Shown here: positions 48,643 to 56,229 of the stretch, in pieces
Layout of the letters: each line of letters begins with the position of its first letter
How positions within the stretch are numbered: position 1 is the first letter of the stretch
NCBI GenBank assembly: GCA_004431415.1
Contig: QPMI01000330.1
Coordinates: forward strand, 1-56,229
Direction of reading: 5' to 3'
Length of the DNA stretch: 56,229 bases
Source: Cyanophora paradoxa
Taxonomy: Eukaryota; Glaucocystophyceae; Cyanophorales; Cyanophoraceae
Notes under the pieces: generated by a model
The model's database searches: none
What the model saw: only the letters and a program-made list of their open reading frames with translations
Told to the model about the DNA's origin: nothing
Position numbers and translations under genes: made by a program

Positions 48643-50034
48643 ATGGTACCGATCCGGGATCCGATGATCAGCAGCATGGCTGGTCAGAAGCGGTTTAGGT
48701 CTGGCCATGGGAGCTCGAGTACTGATCATGGTCGACGTCATGACGCCGACATCGATTTTGCGGATCGCCCGGATGCGGACGCTCCGGTGCGCGCGCGCAT
48801 GCGCGAGGGGTGCCTAAGACCGTGCCTTGTCCCCGATTCCGCGTCATGATCATGATCATGATCATGAACATGAACAGCGCCTGGGCCCCAACCTGCAGGC
48901 GCCGGTGCCGCGGACGCACTCAGAGGAGGAGAGGCAGCTCATCACGGCCATAAACCAGAGCGGGGTGCGAGAGTCCCCATGGCGCCGGCGAGGCCCGGCC
49001 CGGCGCGGCGGGGCGGGCCGGGGCTGCGCACCGCTCAACTTAACTCGAGGTCCGCGGATCCCTGCAGGTCGATCCCTGCACGCGCGTGGGCACCACCCTG
49101 CGGGCCCCGGCGGCGCGAACCGTCTCTGAGGAGGCCAGGCACATCGAGAAGGCCAAGCTCGAGAGCGAGGAGCCGGAGCCGAAATCAGAGCCGGAGCCGG
49201 TACACGAGGTACACCTCGAGCTCGGCCACGGCCCCCTATATATATTATAATATATAATTATAATACTTATATCATAGTATATCATTAATACTTGTTGGCC
49301 CCGTCGTCATGCTTAAGCTCCCCCCCGGCCCGCATGCATGGCCATCGCCCACCACTCCCTTACCCCCCCCCCCCCCATTGCATCCACCCCCTCCCCCTCC
49401 CCCCCCCTCCCCCCCGCTACCGGCTTCAACCGACCGGACCCCGATGCAGGACGTTCCCTCCACCGCGAGCTCGAGCGAGCCGCATGCGCAGGTCAACGTT
49501 AACACCGGACTCGAGCCGGCGCCGGTGCTGGAGCCGGCTCCAACGGTCGTGCAAGAGGTCCGTCTTGGCCCAGCCTTCCTACGTGAAAACCCCATGCATG
49601 TGCTCATGCAAGACCGAACCCCCCTCGTCGTCCAGCTCGTGATCTCGTTGACCCCGCCGATGAATGCGGAGCGGCAGGCAGCGCCTGCGCCTGATCGTGA
49701 AGACCGTCGACGTCGCCCCGGCTCCATGCGCGTGCAGGACGTCGGCCCTGAGGACGACGGCGATGGCGAGCGCGAGGCCAAGCGGATCAAGAACGAGATC
49801 GAGTACATCAAAGGATTTGAGGAGGCGGGGCGCTTCCCCCCTGCACGGCCCGGCAGCGAGGAGGAGCGCATGGACCGCGCCCGCGAACAGAGCCTCCGCG
49901 ACGTGCGCATGCCGCCCAGCTGGCCTAGCCTTCTTCCCCTGATTTCTAGATCTGACGACGTGTACATGTTCCCTGCAGCTGCAGCTGCAAGCCGCCAGCT
50001 CGAGCTCCCGTGCCGCCTAGGCTTAATTATATAA
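48643..50034 (+). CDS. Hypothetical acidic/charged protein, weakly supported
   Basis: I do not recognise this gene. A chain of frames with plausible splice sites can be drawn: a candidate first exon MVPIRDPMISSMAGQKRFRS (48643); RHDHDHDHEHEQR encoded by a (CATGAT)n run (48845-48873); TPR-unrelated RTHSEEERQLITAINQSG (about 48915-48965); a GTGCGAG...CTGCAG intron; VDPCTRVGTTLRAPAA (49070) and RTVSEEARHIEKAKLESEEP; an intron with a C-rich tract; DVPSTASSSEPHAQVNVNTG (49450); and finally REAKRIKNEIEYIKGFEEAG (about 49770-49830) with SEEERMDRAREQSLRDVR before the stop at 50032-50034. The last two exons look protein-like. The join from the first exon to the HD repeat could not be made cleanly, so the 5' end may be wrong. 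Confidence 0.38.
48845..48873 (+). repeat. (CATGAT)n microsatellite
   Basis: CATGATCATGATCATGATCA continues into CATGAACATGAA. On the plus strand one frame reads alternating His-Asp, then His-Glu. The unit is also a chain of overlapping palindromes. Confidence 0.85.
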
Positions 50035-50474
50035 GCTCATGCATCTGATCAAGCTTTTAAGACTGTCCGGGCCTATAGCTAGGCGCCCGGCTCAACGGCT
50101 TTTCAATATACGTATATATAGATATATTTCGATAGGATCGGAGTGTATATATACGCGTAAGTTTACGTTTTCGAATTCGAATTCCACGTATTCTGAGTTC
50201 TTTCTCATTGATGTATCCGGTAAAATGTATGCGCATAAATACCGTAGTACGTAGGCCGAGAATATGTGTCTCTTCATGATCATGATCGGGCCCCATGGCC
50301 AGATTTAATCTAGATCGACTTTCTCAAGGCTTGGCAGGGTATAGGAGCTCGATTACCGCTGCGTTTTTCAGAATTTGCCAAGTTGACGTTGACTTCGTTT
50401 TTTAACTTGTTGCTGTACATGTTGCCTTCGATCCGGGTCCATTCGGCCTAGATTAATATCGTATACATGCATTT
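50035..50474. other. AT-richer intergenic region
   Basis: This is the most AT-rich stretch of comparable length in the window (for example 50100-50230), between the hypothetical gene and repeat R copy 1. No frame with splice sites and no RNA gene was seen. Confidence 0.5.
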
Positions 50475-50835
50475 ATTGGGGAAGGGTAAAACACTTCCCC
50501 TGTCCCTGTCCCTCGGGCCCAACCCCACCCCAAATCCCAATTCCCCGACCTCCTCAAAACCCGGGCCGCGCGGTATATCCTGAAAGCCCGTCCCCAGGGG
50601 ACCCCGAAACCGTGTCTCCCGGTCCCGTCCGACCAAATGGTGATCCAGGAACGGGCACCAACACCCGGGACAAAAATGGGTCCAGCGACGCACAGGGAGC
50701 AGATATATGGGCCAGACCAATTCGAGGTCGTTGCGCGCATTACGCCCGACATTCCCTACTGCGAGAGCGAGGCCGGGCGCGATCGCGGTCGCGTAAGAGG
50801 ACGTCGCGCGCGCTAGCCAATCACATTGGAGAGTC
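50475..50835 (+). repeat. 361-bp repeat R, copy 1
   Basis: It begins ATTGGGGAAGGG and ends AGAGTC. Aligned by eye with 52089-52449 it shows about 41 mismatches and no indels, so roughly 89% identity. Both copies contain GCTAGCCAATCAC near the right end, a CCAAT-box-like word. The ATG that opens a possible coding exon in copy 2 (52345) is absent here. Confidence 0.9.
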
Positions 50836-51683
50836 CGTTAACTTACCCTGCGGAAAGTCTTTTTACGGACCCCCCGTGCCACTTCCTCCCCCGCCACCGG
50901 CCCCGCCCGGCCGCTTTCTCCCCGGGCGCCGCAGCTCGGCTCGGATCAACAATGGCTACGCCTCTCGCGCGCGCGGCAGTTTGCTGTGGCTCAGCGGCTG
51001 GGTTGCGGCCGGCCGCAAGCCGGCCGCACTTGGCCGGCGCCGGGCGCCCGGCTATGCCACGTGGACTTGCAACAAGCCGACGCCCGTGCGGCGCGCGCGC
51101 CGCGCGACGCGGAGCCCCCGCGCGCGCGAGATATCGATGCGCATGCCTGCTGCAGCCGCTGATCATGAGCTGGCCCGCTGCGCAAGCGCCCTTACGGACC
51201 CTAGGCCTCCGGCCGCGGCCGCTTTCTGATCATGAGCGGAGCGGGAGCTTGAGCAGCGTCCCCGCGCTCGCGCGCGCGCGCCCAGATCGCGCGGAGGCCC
51301 AGCTGCCAGGCCAGGCCTAGGCCAGCCCCGGCGCCGGCCCTAGGCCTAGGTACCTAGGCCAGCCGGCGCCGCGCGCCTCCGCGCCACGCCGTGACGCACC
51401 CGCAGCACATGTGCACTCGTGCAGGTCGCGGGGGATGCGCAGGAGCTCCAGCACGTCCACATGTACACAATTGCAAGGTTCAATTTGCGCTAGGCCCTGA
51501 GGCCTAGGCCTACCTCTAGAGGACAGCTCGCCTCGATCGCGAGGACAGCTCGCCTGGCATGGCCAGCCTAGCTCGGAGCCGGCCCGGCGGGTCGCCCGGC
51601 CACCGCGCGCCTTCTTAAGCTTATAATTAAGCTTAAGTCCCTGCTCTCTGCATCTAGATCTTCGGATTCGCCAAAGTTAAATG
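50836..51683. other. Interior of repeat unit 1, no supported gene
   Basis: This 848-base segment lies between repeat R copy 1 and hairpin repeat T copy 1. It is GC-rich with many CCTAGG/GGCC palindromes in its second half (about 51280-51365). A frame from ATG 50952 exists but is Ala/Arg/Pro-dominated without splice logic, so I do not call a gene. It shows no clear similarity to the coding interior of unit 2. Confidence 0.5.
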
Positions 51684-51725
51684 CCCTTCCCCGGACCCAA
51701 CTGACGCGCGCGGCAAGTCAGTGGC
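51684..51725 (+). repeat. 42-bp hairpin repeat T, copy 1
   Basis: Identical to 54101-54142. It starts CCCTTCCCCGGACCC and contains the inverted arms ACTGAC and GTCAGT around an 11-base loop, followed outside the identical core by TTTTATAT. It lies downstream of repeat R copy 1 in the same orientation. Confidence 0.85.
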
Positions 51726-51739
51726 CCTTTTATATGTAT

Positions 51740-52088
51740 AATTAACGTACGTATACGTAGACATATGTTGGATTCGGCTTGGGCTTCAATTAATTCATGA
51801 TCATGCTGAATGATTAACGCCAACGTCACCGCGCGCGTGCCAATTGCAATGCGTACGATTGTCGCCAACGACACCGCGTGCATGCTGGATTTGTTTCTCT
51901 CCGCATTTCTCAGTCTCGAAGTTTGCAACTGCCTGGGTGTGTATACGTACCGGTACCGTATACGTAGTACATGTAAGCCTTGAAGTAACATTGAACAGGA
52001 CAGGTACATGCAATTAATATTCGGCCGCCCCGGGCTAGGCTCCTCAGGACAGCGCTAGCGCTAGCAGAGCTCGAATTAACGTTGCTTA
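51740..52088. other. Spacer between the two repeat units, no gene seen
   Basis: A moderately AT-rich spacer with ATTAATTCATGATCATG (from about 51789) and CGTATACGTA-type palindromes (about 51955). No coding or RNA feature was seen. Confidence 0.5.
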
Positions 52089-52449
52089 ATTGGGGAAGGG
52101 AAAATCACTTCCCCTGTCCCTCTCCTTAGGGCCCAACCCTACCCCAAATCCCATTTCCCCGACCTCCGCAAAACCCGGGCCGCGCGGTACATCCTGAAAG
52201 CGCATCCCAAGGGGATCCCGAAACCATGTCTCCCGGTCCCGTCCGACCAAAGGGTGATCCAGGAACGGGCACCAACTCCCGGGACAAAAACGGGTCCAGC
52301 GACGCACAGGGAGCAGATATACGGGCCAGACCAGTTCAAGGTCAATGCTTGCATTATGCCCGACATTCCGTACTCTGGGAGCAAGGCCGGGCGAGAGCGC
52401 TGTAGCCCAGGAGGACGCCGCGCGCGCTAGCCAATCACGTTGCAGAGTC
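52089..52449 (+). repeat. 361-bp repeat R, copy 2
   Basis: Same length and orientation as 50475-50835, about 89% identical by eye. Its right third contains ATG 52345 and a candidate GT-AG intron (GTAGCCC...GTTGCAG, about 52400-52443), so it may supply the promoter and first exon of the Cys-rich gene. Confidence 0.9.
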
Positions 52450-53967
52450 AGAAACGCTCTGCAGAAACCTCTTCGAGTACCCCAGCAAGTCGCGCGGGAA
52501 ATGCTGTCGAGCAGCGCGCTAGCGCGCTGGGAGGACGCCCGCGAGGCAGCGGGGGTGCACAGCCGCCTCCGAGCATCGCCATCGGAGTCGACATCGAGCC
52601 TGCCAGCCAAACTTGCGGCAAGCCTGGGTGCGGCGGCTCCAGGCGCCAGTACGGCGGCAAGTGTCTGCATTGCGGGCGCCACTTGTGCACGCGGGAGGCA
52701 CTGTACGAGCACGTGCCTCCATGTATAGCCGCCCGAGCTGCCGGCGCAGGGCTAGCAGGCGCACACACGTTCGGGGAGCGACCGGACTGCGGCGCGTGCC
52801 AGCAGAAGAGCAAGGCAGCTCGCAGCACGGACGTCTGGGGTTGCGATCTCTGTGCGGCGCACTACGTCAGCTTTGCTCCTTCGAAGGTGCGAAGGCACCA
52901 AGGAGGCGCATCGTGCAAGCAGAATCGCGTTCTCGGTGCGCGTCACTCAGCGTTCTAAGTTTGCGCCCAGCCTTAAGCACCGGCCTCGCGATCCGTGACA
53001 GATGTACGGGATCAGGAGAACAGCGCCGCGCGCAGCGAAGCCGCGCCTCAGGCTACCCGTACGCGTGGGACCGGTGCGCATGCGCCAGGCGTACGTGCCC
53101 ATGCGACGCCAGCTCAGAACGCTGGATCGCAGAGCACGCGCAGCCGGCTATTGCTGGGCCGCCTCCGCCTGCTGGCAGTCACAACCTCGCCTCGCGGCGC
53201 GGCTGCAATCGCTGCACGGACAAGCAGCTGCAAGCGGCGGTCGGTGCGAACGTTTGGGGCTGCGACTTCTTCCCACCCCTCTCCCGCTTCCGCTTGCTTT
53301 CGTGCGCTCACTGCCGTCCGCGCAGGAACGGCACGGCCACCCTGGAGTCCGGCCGCGAGTCCTGCCTGCTGATGCCGGCCCCGCCTGCCCCGGTTGCGGC
53401 CCCGCCTGCGCCGCAGCTGCCCGAGAACGACGACGAGTGCGTCCCTCCTTATTGCTCCCGGATGCTCCATCGCTCCTCAATCCCAGCCCGCAGGGAGACG
53501 CCGAAGCGTCGCTCTGGTGGCCGCCAGGCCGTCGTGGTCTCCTCGGACGAGTCCGACAACGCCTCCGCCTCCGGGTCCGCCCCTCCGTCTCCTTCCCCGC
53601 CCCACCTTCCCCCCCCTCCCCCCCCTCCCCCCCCTCCCCCACCCCCCCCTTTCCCCCACCCCTCCTCCCTTTCCTTACCCGCTCTGCCCTCAGGGACGAC
53701 CCCATCGAGGTATCCTCAGACGAGGAGGGGGCAGCGCCCGAGCTCGACGCCGCCGAGGCGCCGGCCGTGAAGCCGGCCTCCGCCCCAAAGAAGGCCACCG
53801 GCATGAAGGGCCTCATGGCCCTCGCTGCGCCCCGCCTCCTCGGCACCAAGGCCGCGCGCCTCCTGGGCGCCGGCGTCTCCAAGGGCAAGAGCAAGGGCGC
53901 CAAGTCCATCAGGAAGCCCAAGGGCGGGAAGAGCACCAAGGGCGGGAAGAAGACCAAGGCCGTGTAG
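52345..53967 (+). CDS. Cys-rich protein with duplicated zinc-like module, SIM-like motifs and basic tail
   Basis: I recognise no family. A start at 52345 (MLALCPTFRTLGARPGESA) followed by a 44-base intron joins in phase to SQKRSAETSSSTPASRAG; this start is tentative. Module 1 (about 52608-52925) reads CGKPGC, GGKCLHCGRHLCTREALYEH, PDCGACQQKSKAARS, DVWGCDLC and RRHQGGASC. Module 2 (about 53050-53275) repeats the plan: DRCACARRTCPCDASSERW, GCNRCTDKQLQAAVG and NVWGCDF. Two acidic patches follow, QAVVVSSDESDN (about 53528-53563) and, after an intron with a C/T-rich tract, DPIEVSSDEEG (about 53699-53731); both resemble SUMO-interaction motifs. The C-terminus is very basic (SKGKSKGAKSIRKPKGGKS) and ends at TAG 53965-53967. 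Zinc and nucleic-acid binding are inferred. It sits between repeats R and T. Confidence 0.55.
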
Positions 53968-54100
53968 TGACTAGGCAGTGCCGCCCGGGGCTGCAGCCCC
54001 GCCGCCCCTTCTGTGCGAGTCTTGTGCGCACTGCCAATGCCAAGAGCTCTTGGTGCTTCCTCCCACGTGCCGCAGAACCGCACGTGAACATGATCAATTT

Positions 54101-54142
54101 CCCTTCCCCGGACCCAACTGACGCGCGCGGCAAGTCAGTGGC
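54101..54142 (+). repeat. 42-bp hairpin repeat T, copy 2
   Basis: Identical to 51684-51725 and followed by CTCTTTATATA. It lies about 130 bp after the stop of the Cys-rich gene, so it could belong to that gene's 3' region or mark the right end of a repeated unit. Confidence 0.85.
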
Positions 54143-54155
54143 TCTTTATATAACT

Positions 54156-54547
54156 TCGTGTCTTAAGCTTTTTCTTCGTACCTCTTTGCTGCATGCAGTA
54201 CGAATACGCGCCGACCGCCTTCCGAAGTTCGCGATTTCGAGTGACTCGCGTCGCGATATCGATCGATATCGTGTTGTTGCGTCCGGATCCGGAGTACTAG
54301 TACCAGTAAGGCCGGGAGCCCCGATTGCACATATATAAATATATAACATCTACATTAGAATCTATAATTATAACACATGCACGTTTCAGCTGGCTGCAGC
54401 TGGGCCGACACGATCGTGAGCATGCGCAGTAGACCAAAAGGCGGGTAGGTGCGGCGGGCGCGCGGCGTGCCCGGGGCCGGGGCCGGGGGTGGCAGGCCCC
54501 CCGCTACCCCCCCCCCCCCCCCCCCCCCCCCCGCCCTTCGGACCCCG
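54156..54547. other. Intergenic region with 26-nt poly-C
   Basis: Between repeat T copy 2 and the stop of the EF-hand gene lie an AT-rich patch (about 54333-54376), several GATATCGATC-type palindromes, and a 26-base C run (54507-54532) that reads as poly-G downstream of the EF-hand gene. No gene was seen. Confidence 0.55.
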
Positions 54548-55234
54548 CTAGTAGTCTGCGACGGAGAGACCAGAGTGGCGGGCCCAGGCGGCGAGGGCGC
54601 GCCCGTGGAGGCACTCGTCCACCCGCTCCACCACCTGCCCAGAGGCGCGCCTCAGAGACGCGGCGAGGGGCACATCCCCCCCGTCTAGACCCGAACCCCT
54701 CCCTTGTAAATCGATGCTCGACCGGAGCTCTAAAGCGCAAGAAGCCGCCGGGGCGGGCCCTCTGGAACTCGGGGAAGGAGACGCGGCCGTCGCGGTCGGT
54801 GTCGGCGTGGCGCAGCAGCGAGGCCACCTCCCGCTCCAGCGCCCGCTCGTAGTTCTCCTGCGAGACGTTGCATCGACGTTGGGCCGAGGAGGCGGCCGCG
54901 AGTGCAGGCTCGGGTCTTCGATTCGTCCCAAGAGAGACGGGCTCTGATTTGATCTGGGGGGCGGGGGCGGACCTGGGAGACGTGCCAGGGCCCCCAGGGC
55001 GAGGCCTGCATGTGGCGCGGCGCCATATGCCGCAGCGCCGCCAGGATCTCGTCCCGCGTCAGGTGCCCGCTCCTGACGGGAGCGCCAGCGGGTCAGAGAT
55101 GTTGCAGGCTATATCGAGAGACAGAGCCAATGAATTCGATCGCACTTGTTGCGGTCCAGCAGCTCGAACGCCGCGCGCTGCTCCTTCCTGCGGACGGGCG
55201 TCGGGGATGGGGGCGGTGTGGGGAGCGGGGAGGT

Positions 55235-55270
<36 letters not shown>

Positions 55271-56229
55271 GGGTAGGGGCAGGGGGGGGTACCGGGTAAC
55301 GAGGTCAGCGAGGCGGTGGGCGACGGAGGCGCCCTCCTCGCGCGAGAGGGACCCGTCCCTGTCCCTGTCCGCCTCCCGCATCATCCCCGCCACCTGCCCC
55401 GCCCCCGCTCACCAGGGCGAGGCGGAGGGGGGGGAGGCAGGGGGGTACCGCCTCGTCGAGGAAGGCGGCGTACTCGTCCTCGTCCATGCGGCGGCCGTCC
55501 CCGCCCAGCGGGCCCTGCGCGCGCGCCGCCTCAGCCTCGGCGAGCTAGAGGCCGGGCCCGCCGAGCTGCGGAAGGCGGCGGGGCGCGGGGGCGGGGGCGG
55601 GGGGGCACCAGGGGGTGTGCCGCCATGAAGGCGTCCCGCAGCTCCGACGGCACCAGCCGCCCGTCCCGGTCTGCCCGCCCCGCCCTCAGCTCCCAGGCGC
55701 GCGCGCGCGCGGCGGCGCTGAAGGGGCGCCGCGCACTGGCATCGATGGCGTCGAAGGCTGCGCGGGCGAGGCGCCGCGCCCGCCGCTCGGGCTCCCCCGC
55801 CCGGTACGCCCGCCGGAACCTGCCCCCGCGCCCCGTTCAGCGCTCGACATCTCAGAATCGAATCTGAGCGCTTTTATTGCCGGAAGGCAGGATGCTGAAG
55901 GGGCGCGCTTCTCCATGTAGAAGTAGGTGATCATGCGGTCGGGCCTGCGCTCCAAGGCCGGAGGCGCCGAGCTCAGGAGCGCAAAGGCGGGAATTCGGGG
56001 GCGGGGCGGGCGGGCGGGGCGGGCAGGGGCGGACGCGGCGACGCAGACGGAGGTGAGGACGCCGGCCCAGAGGGCCCCCGGTCCCCCCTCCCGCAGCAGC
56101 TTCCCCAGCTGCCCGAATAAGGGTGACCGTGAGGCGAGGGCGAGGGAGGGGGGGGGAGGGGGGGGGCGGAAGGGCGGTGGGGGCGGGCGGGTGGGCACCT
56201 CCTGCAGGAAAGCCGCCGGAACTCGAATC
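54548..56229 (-). CDS. Multi-EF-hand protein, 5' part outside the window
   Basis: The gene runs off the right edge, so its start is not visible. From the edge inward the exons encode VPAAFLQELGKLLREGGPGA and LWAGVLTSV (about 56050-56220), then RPDRMITYFYMEK (about 55910-55945), then a series of EF-hand Ca2+-binding units. These are AFDAIDA joined across an intron to DRDGRLVPSELRDAFMAA (about 55625-55765), GGDGRRMDEDEYAAFLDEA (about 55450-55505), MMREADRDRDGSLSREE (about 55330-55385), FELLDRNK joined to SGHLTRDEILAALRHM (about 55030-55170) and LLRHADTDRDGRVSFPEFQR (about 54757-54820). The tail ends ARHSGLSVADY at TAG 54548-54550. One intron has a 35-base homopolymer. Canonical Asp/Asn loop positions are kept in hands 1, 3, 4 and 5. 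The N-terminal region could not be assigned. Confidence 0.75.
55235..55269. repeat. 35-nt G/C homopolymer in the EF-hand gene intron
   Basis: This is the longest homopolymer in the window: 35 G on the plus strand, poly-C in the sense strand, between the third and fourth EF-hand exons. Confidence 0.9.

Noticed and set aside
50952..51320. Frame starting MATPLARAAVCCGSAAG in the interior of repeat unit 1.
   Set aside because: Ala/Arg/Pro-rich without domains or splice signals and not similar to the unit 2 gene; not separable from chance in this composition.
50475..51692. GGGGAAGGG near the start of R and its complement at the start of T as terminal inverted repeats of a transposon.
   Set aside because: Only nine low-complexity bases match, T extends well outside the match, and no target-site duplication could be recognised.
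50453..52712. Antisense frames open across both copies of repeat R, giving similar proteins (for example VWP-x-YLLPVRRWT).
   Set aside because: The differences between the copies fall about equally on all three codon positions and include non-conservative changes, so there is no sign of coding constraint; one of the two antisense frames also gains a stop in copy 2.
54201..54376. Possible small RNA gene in the palindrome-rich region after repeat T copy 2.
   Set aside because: No cloverleaf, box motif or consistent long hairpin could be assembled by eye; short palindromes here are common to all gaps.

Overview
This is a nuclear window from a GC-rich eukaryote, almost certainly a flagellated photosynthetic protist. 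Nearly every gene is cut by short introns of roughly 45-120 nt. Most begin GTGCG or GTCCG, a few begin GC, and most end GCAG. Two genes encode plastid-type proteins (a DUF3082 protein and a four-helix membrane protein). Both have N-termini rich in Ala, Ser and Arg with a Phe at residue 6, which resembles glaucophyte (Cyanophora-type) plastid transit peptides. Together with the flagellar genes, this makes a Cyanophora-like glaucophyte my best guess; that is inference, not proof. No rRNA, tRNA, CRISPR array or bacterial-style operon was seen.

Layout, left to right. 1-6.1 kb: DUF3082 plastid protein (-), cyclin T/K-like protein (+), TPR-repeat protein (-). 6.6-15.2 kb: a very long coiled-coil protein with EF-hand-like C-terminal region (+) and an unplaced protein (-). 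15.5-24.2 kb: BART-domain protein with two alternative last exons (+), SET-domain methyltransferase (-), DnaJ/zinc/SAP/chromo-like fusion (+), plastid membrane protein (-), cytochrome c (+). 24.8-32.9 kb: CIMIP2/FAM166-type flagellar protein (-), COP9 signalosome subunit 3 (+), secretory-pathway glycosyltransferase (-), SKA-type kinetochore protein (-). 33.1-35.9 kb: a degenerate DIRS-like retroelement with split direct repeats. 36-47.6 kb: small membrane protein (+), TPR-RRM-TPR protein (-), F-box protein (-), coiled-coil/C2/IQ protein (+). 47.6-54.5 kb: a gene-poor, palindrome-rich stretch with a weakly supported gene, a pair of 361-bp repeats each followed by a 42-bp hairpin repeat, and between the second pair a Cys-rich protein with two SUMO-interaction-like motifs. 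54.5 kb to the end: a multi-EF-hand protein running off the window.

The genes do not form an operon. Most neighbours are divergent or convergent, with start-to-start gaps often of only 100-260 bp, so several pairs must share a promoter region (DUF3082/cyclin, SET/DnaJ, plastid membrane/cytochrome c, CIMIP2/CSN3). Functions are mostly housekeeping (transcription-linked cyclin, COP9, kinetochore, respiration) or ciliary (BART, CIMIP2-like, and possibly the TPR, coiled-coil and IQ/C2 proteins).

Exon joins were worked out by eye from reading frame, splice motifs and family resemblance. Outer coordinates are start codon to stop codon unless stated; internal exon edges are approximate.
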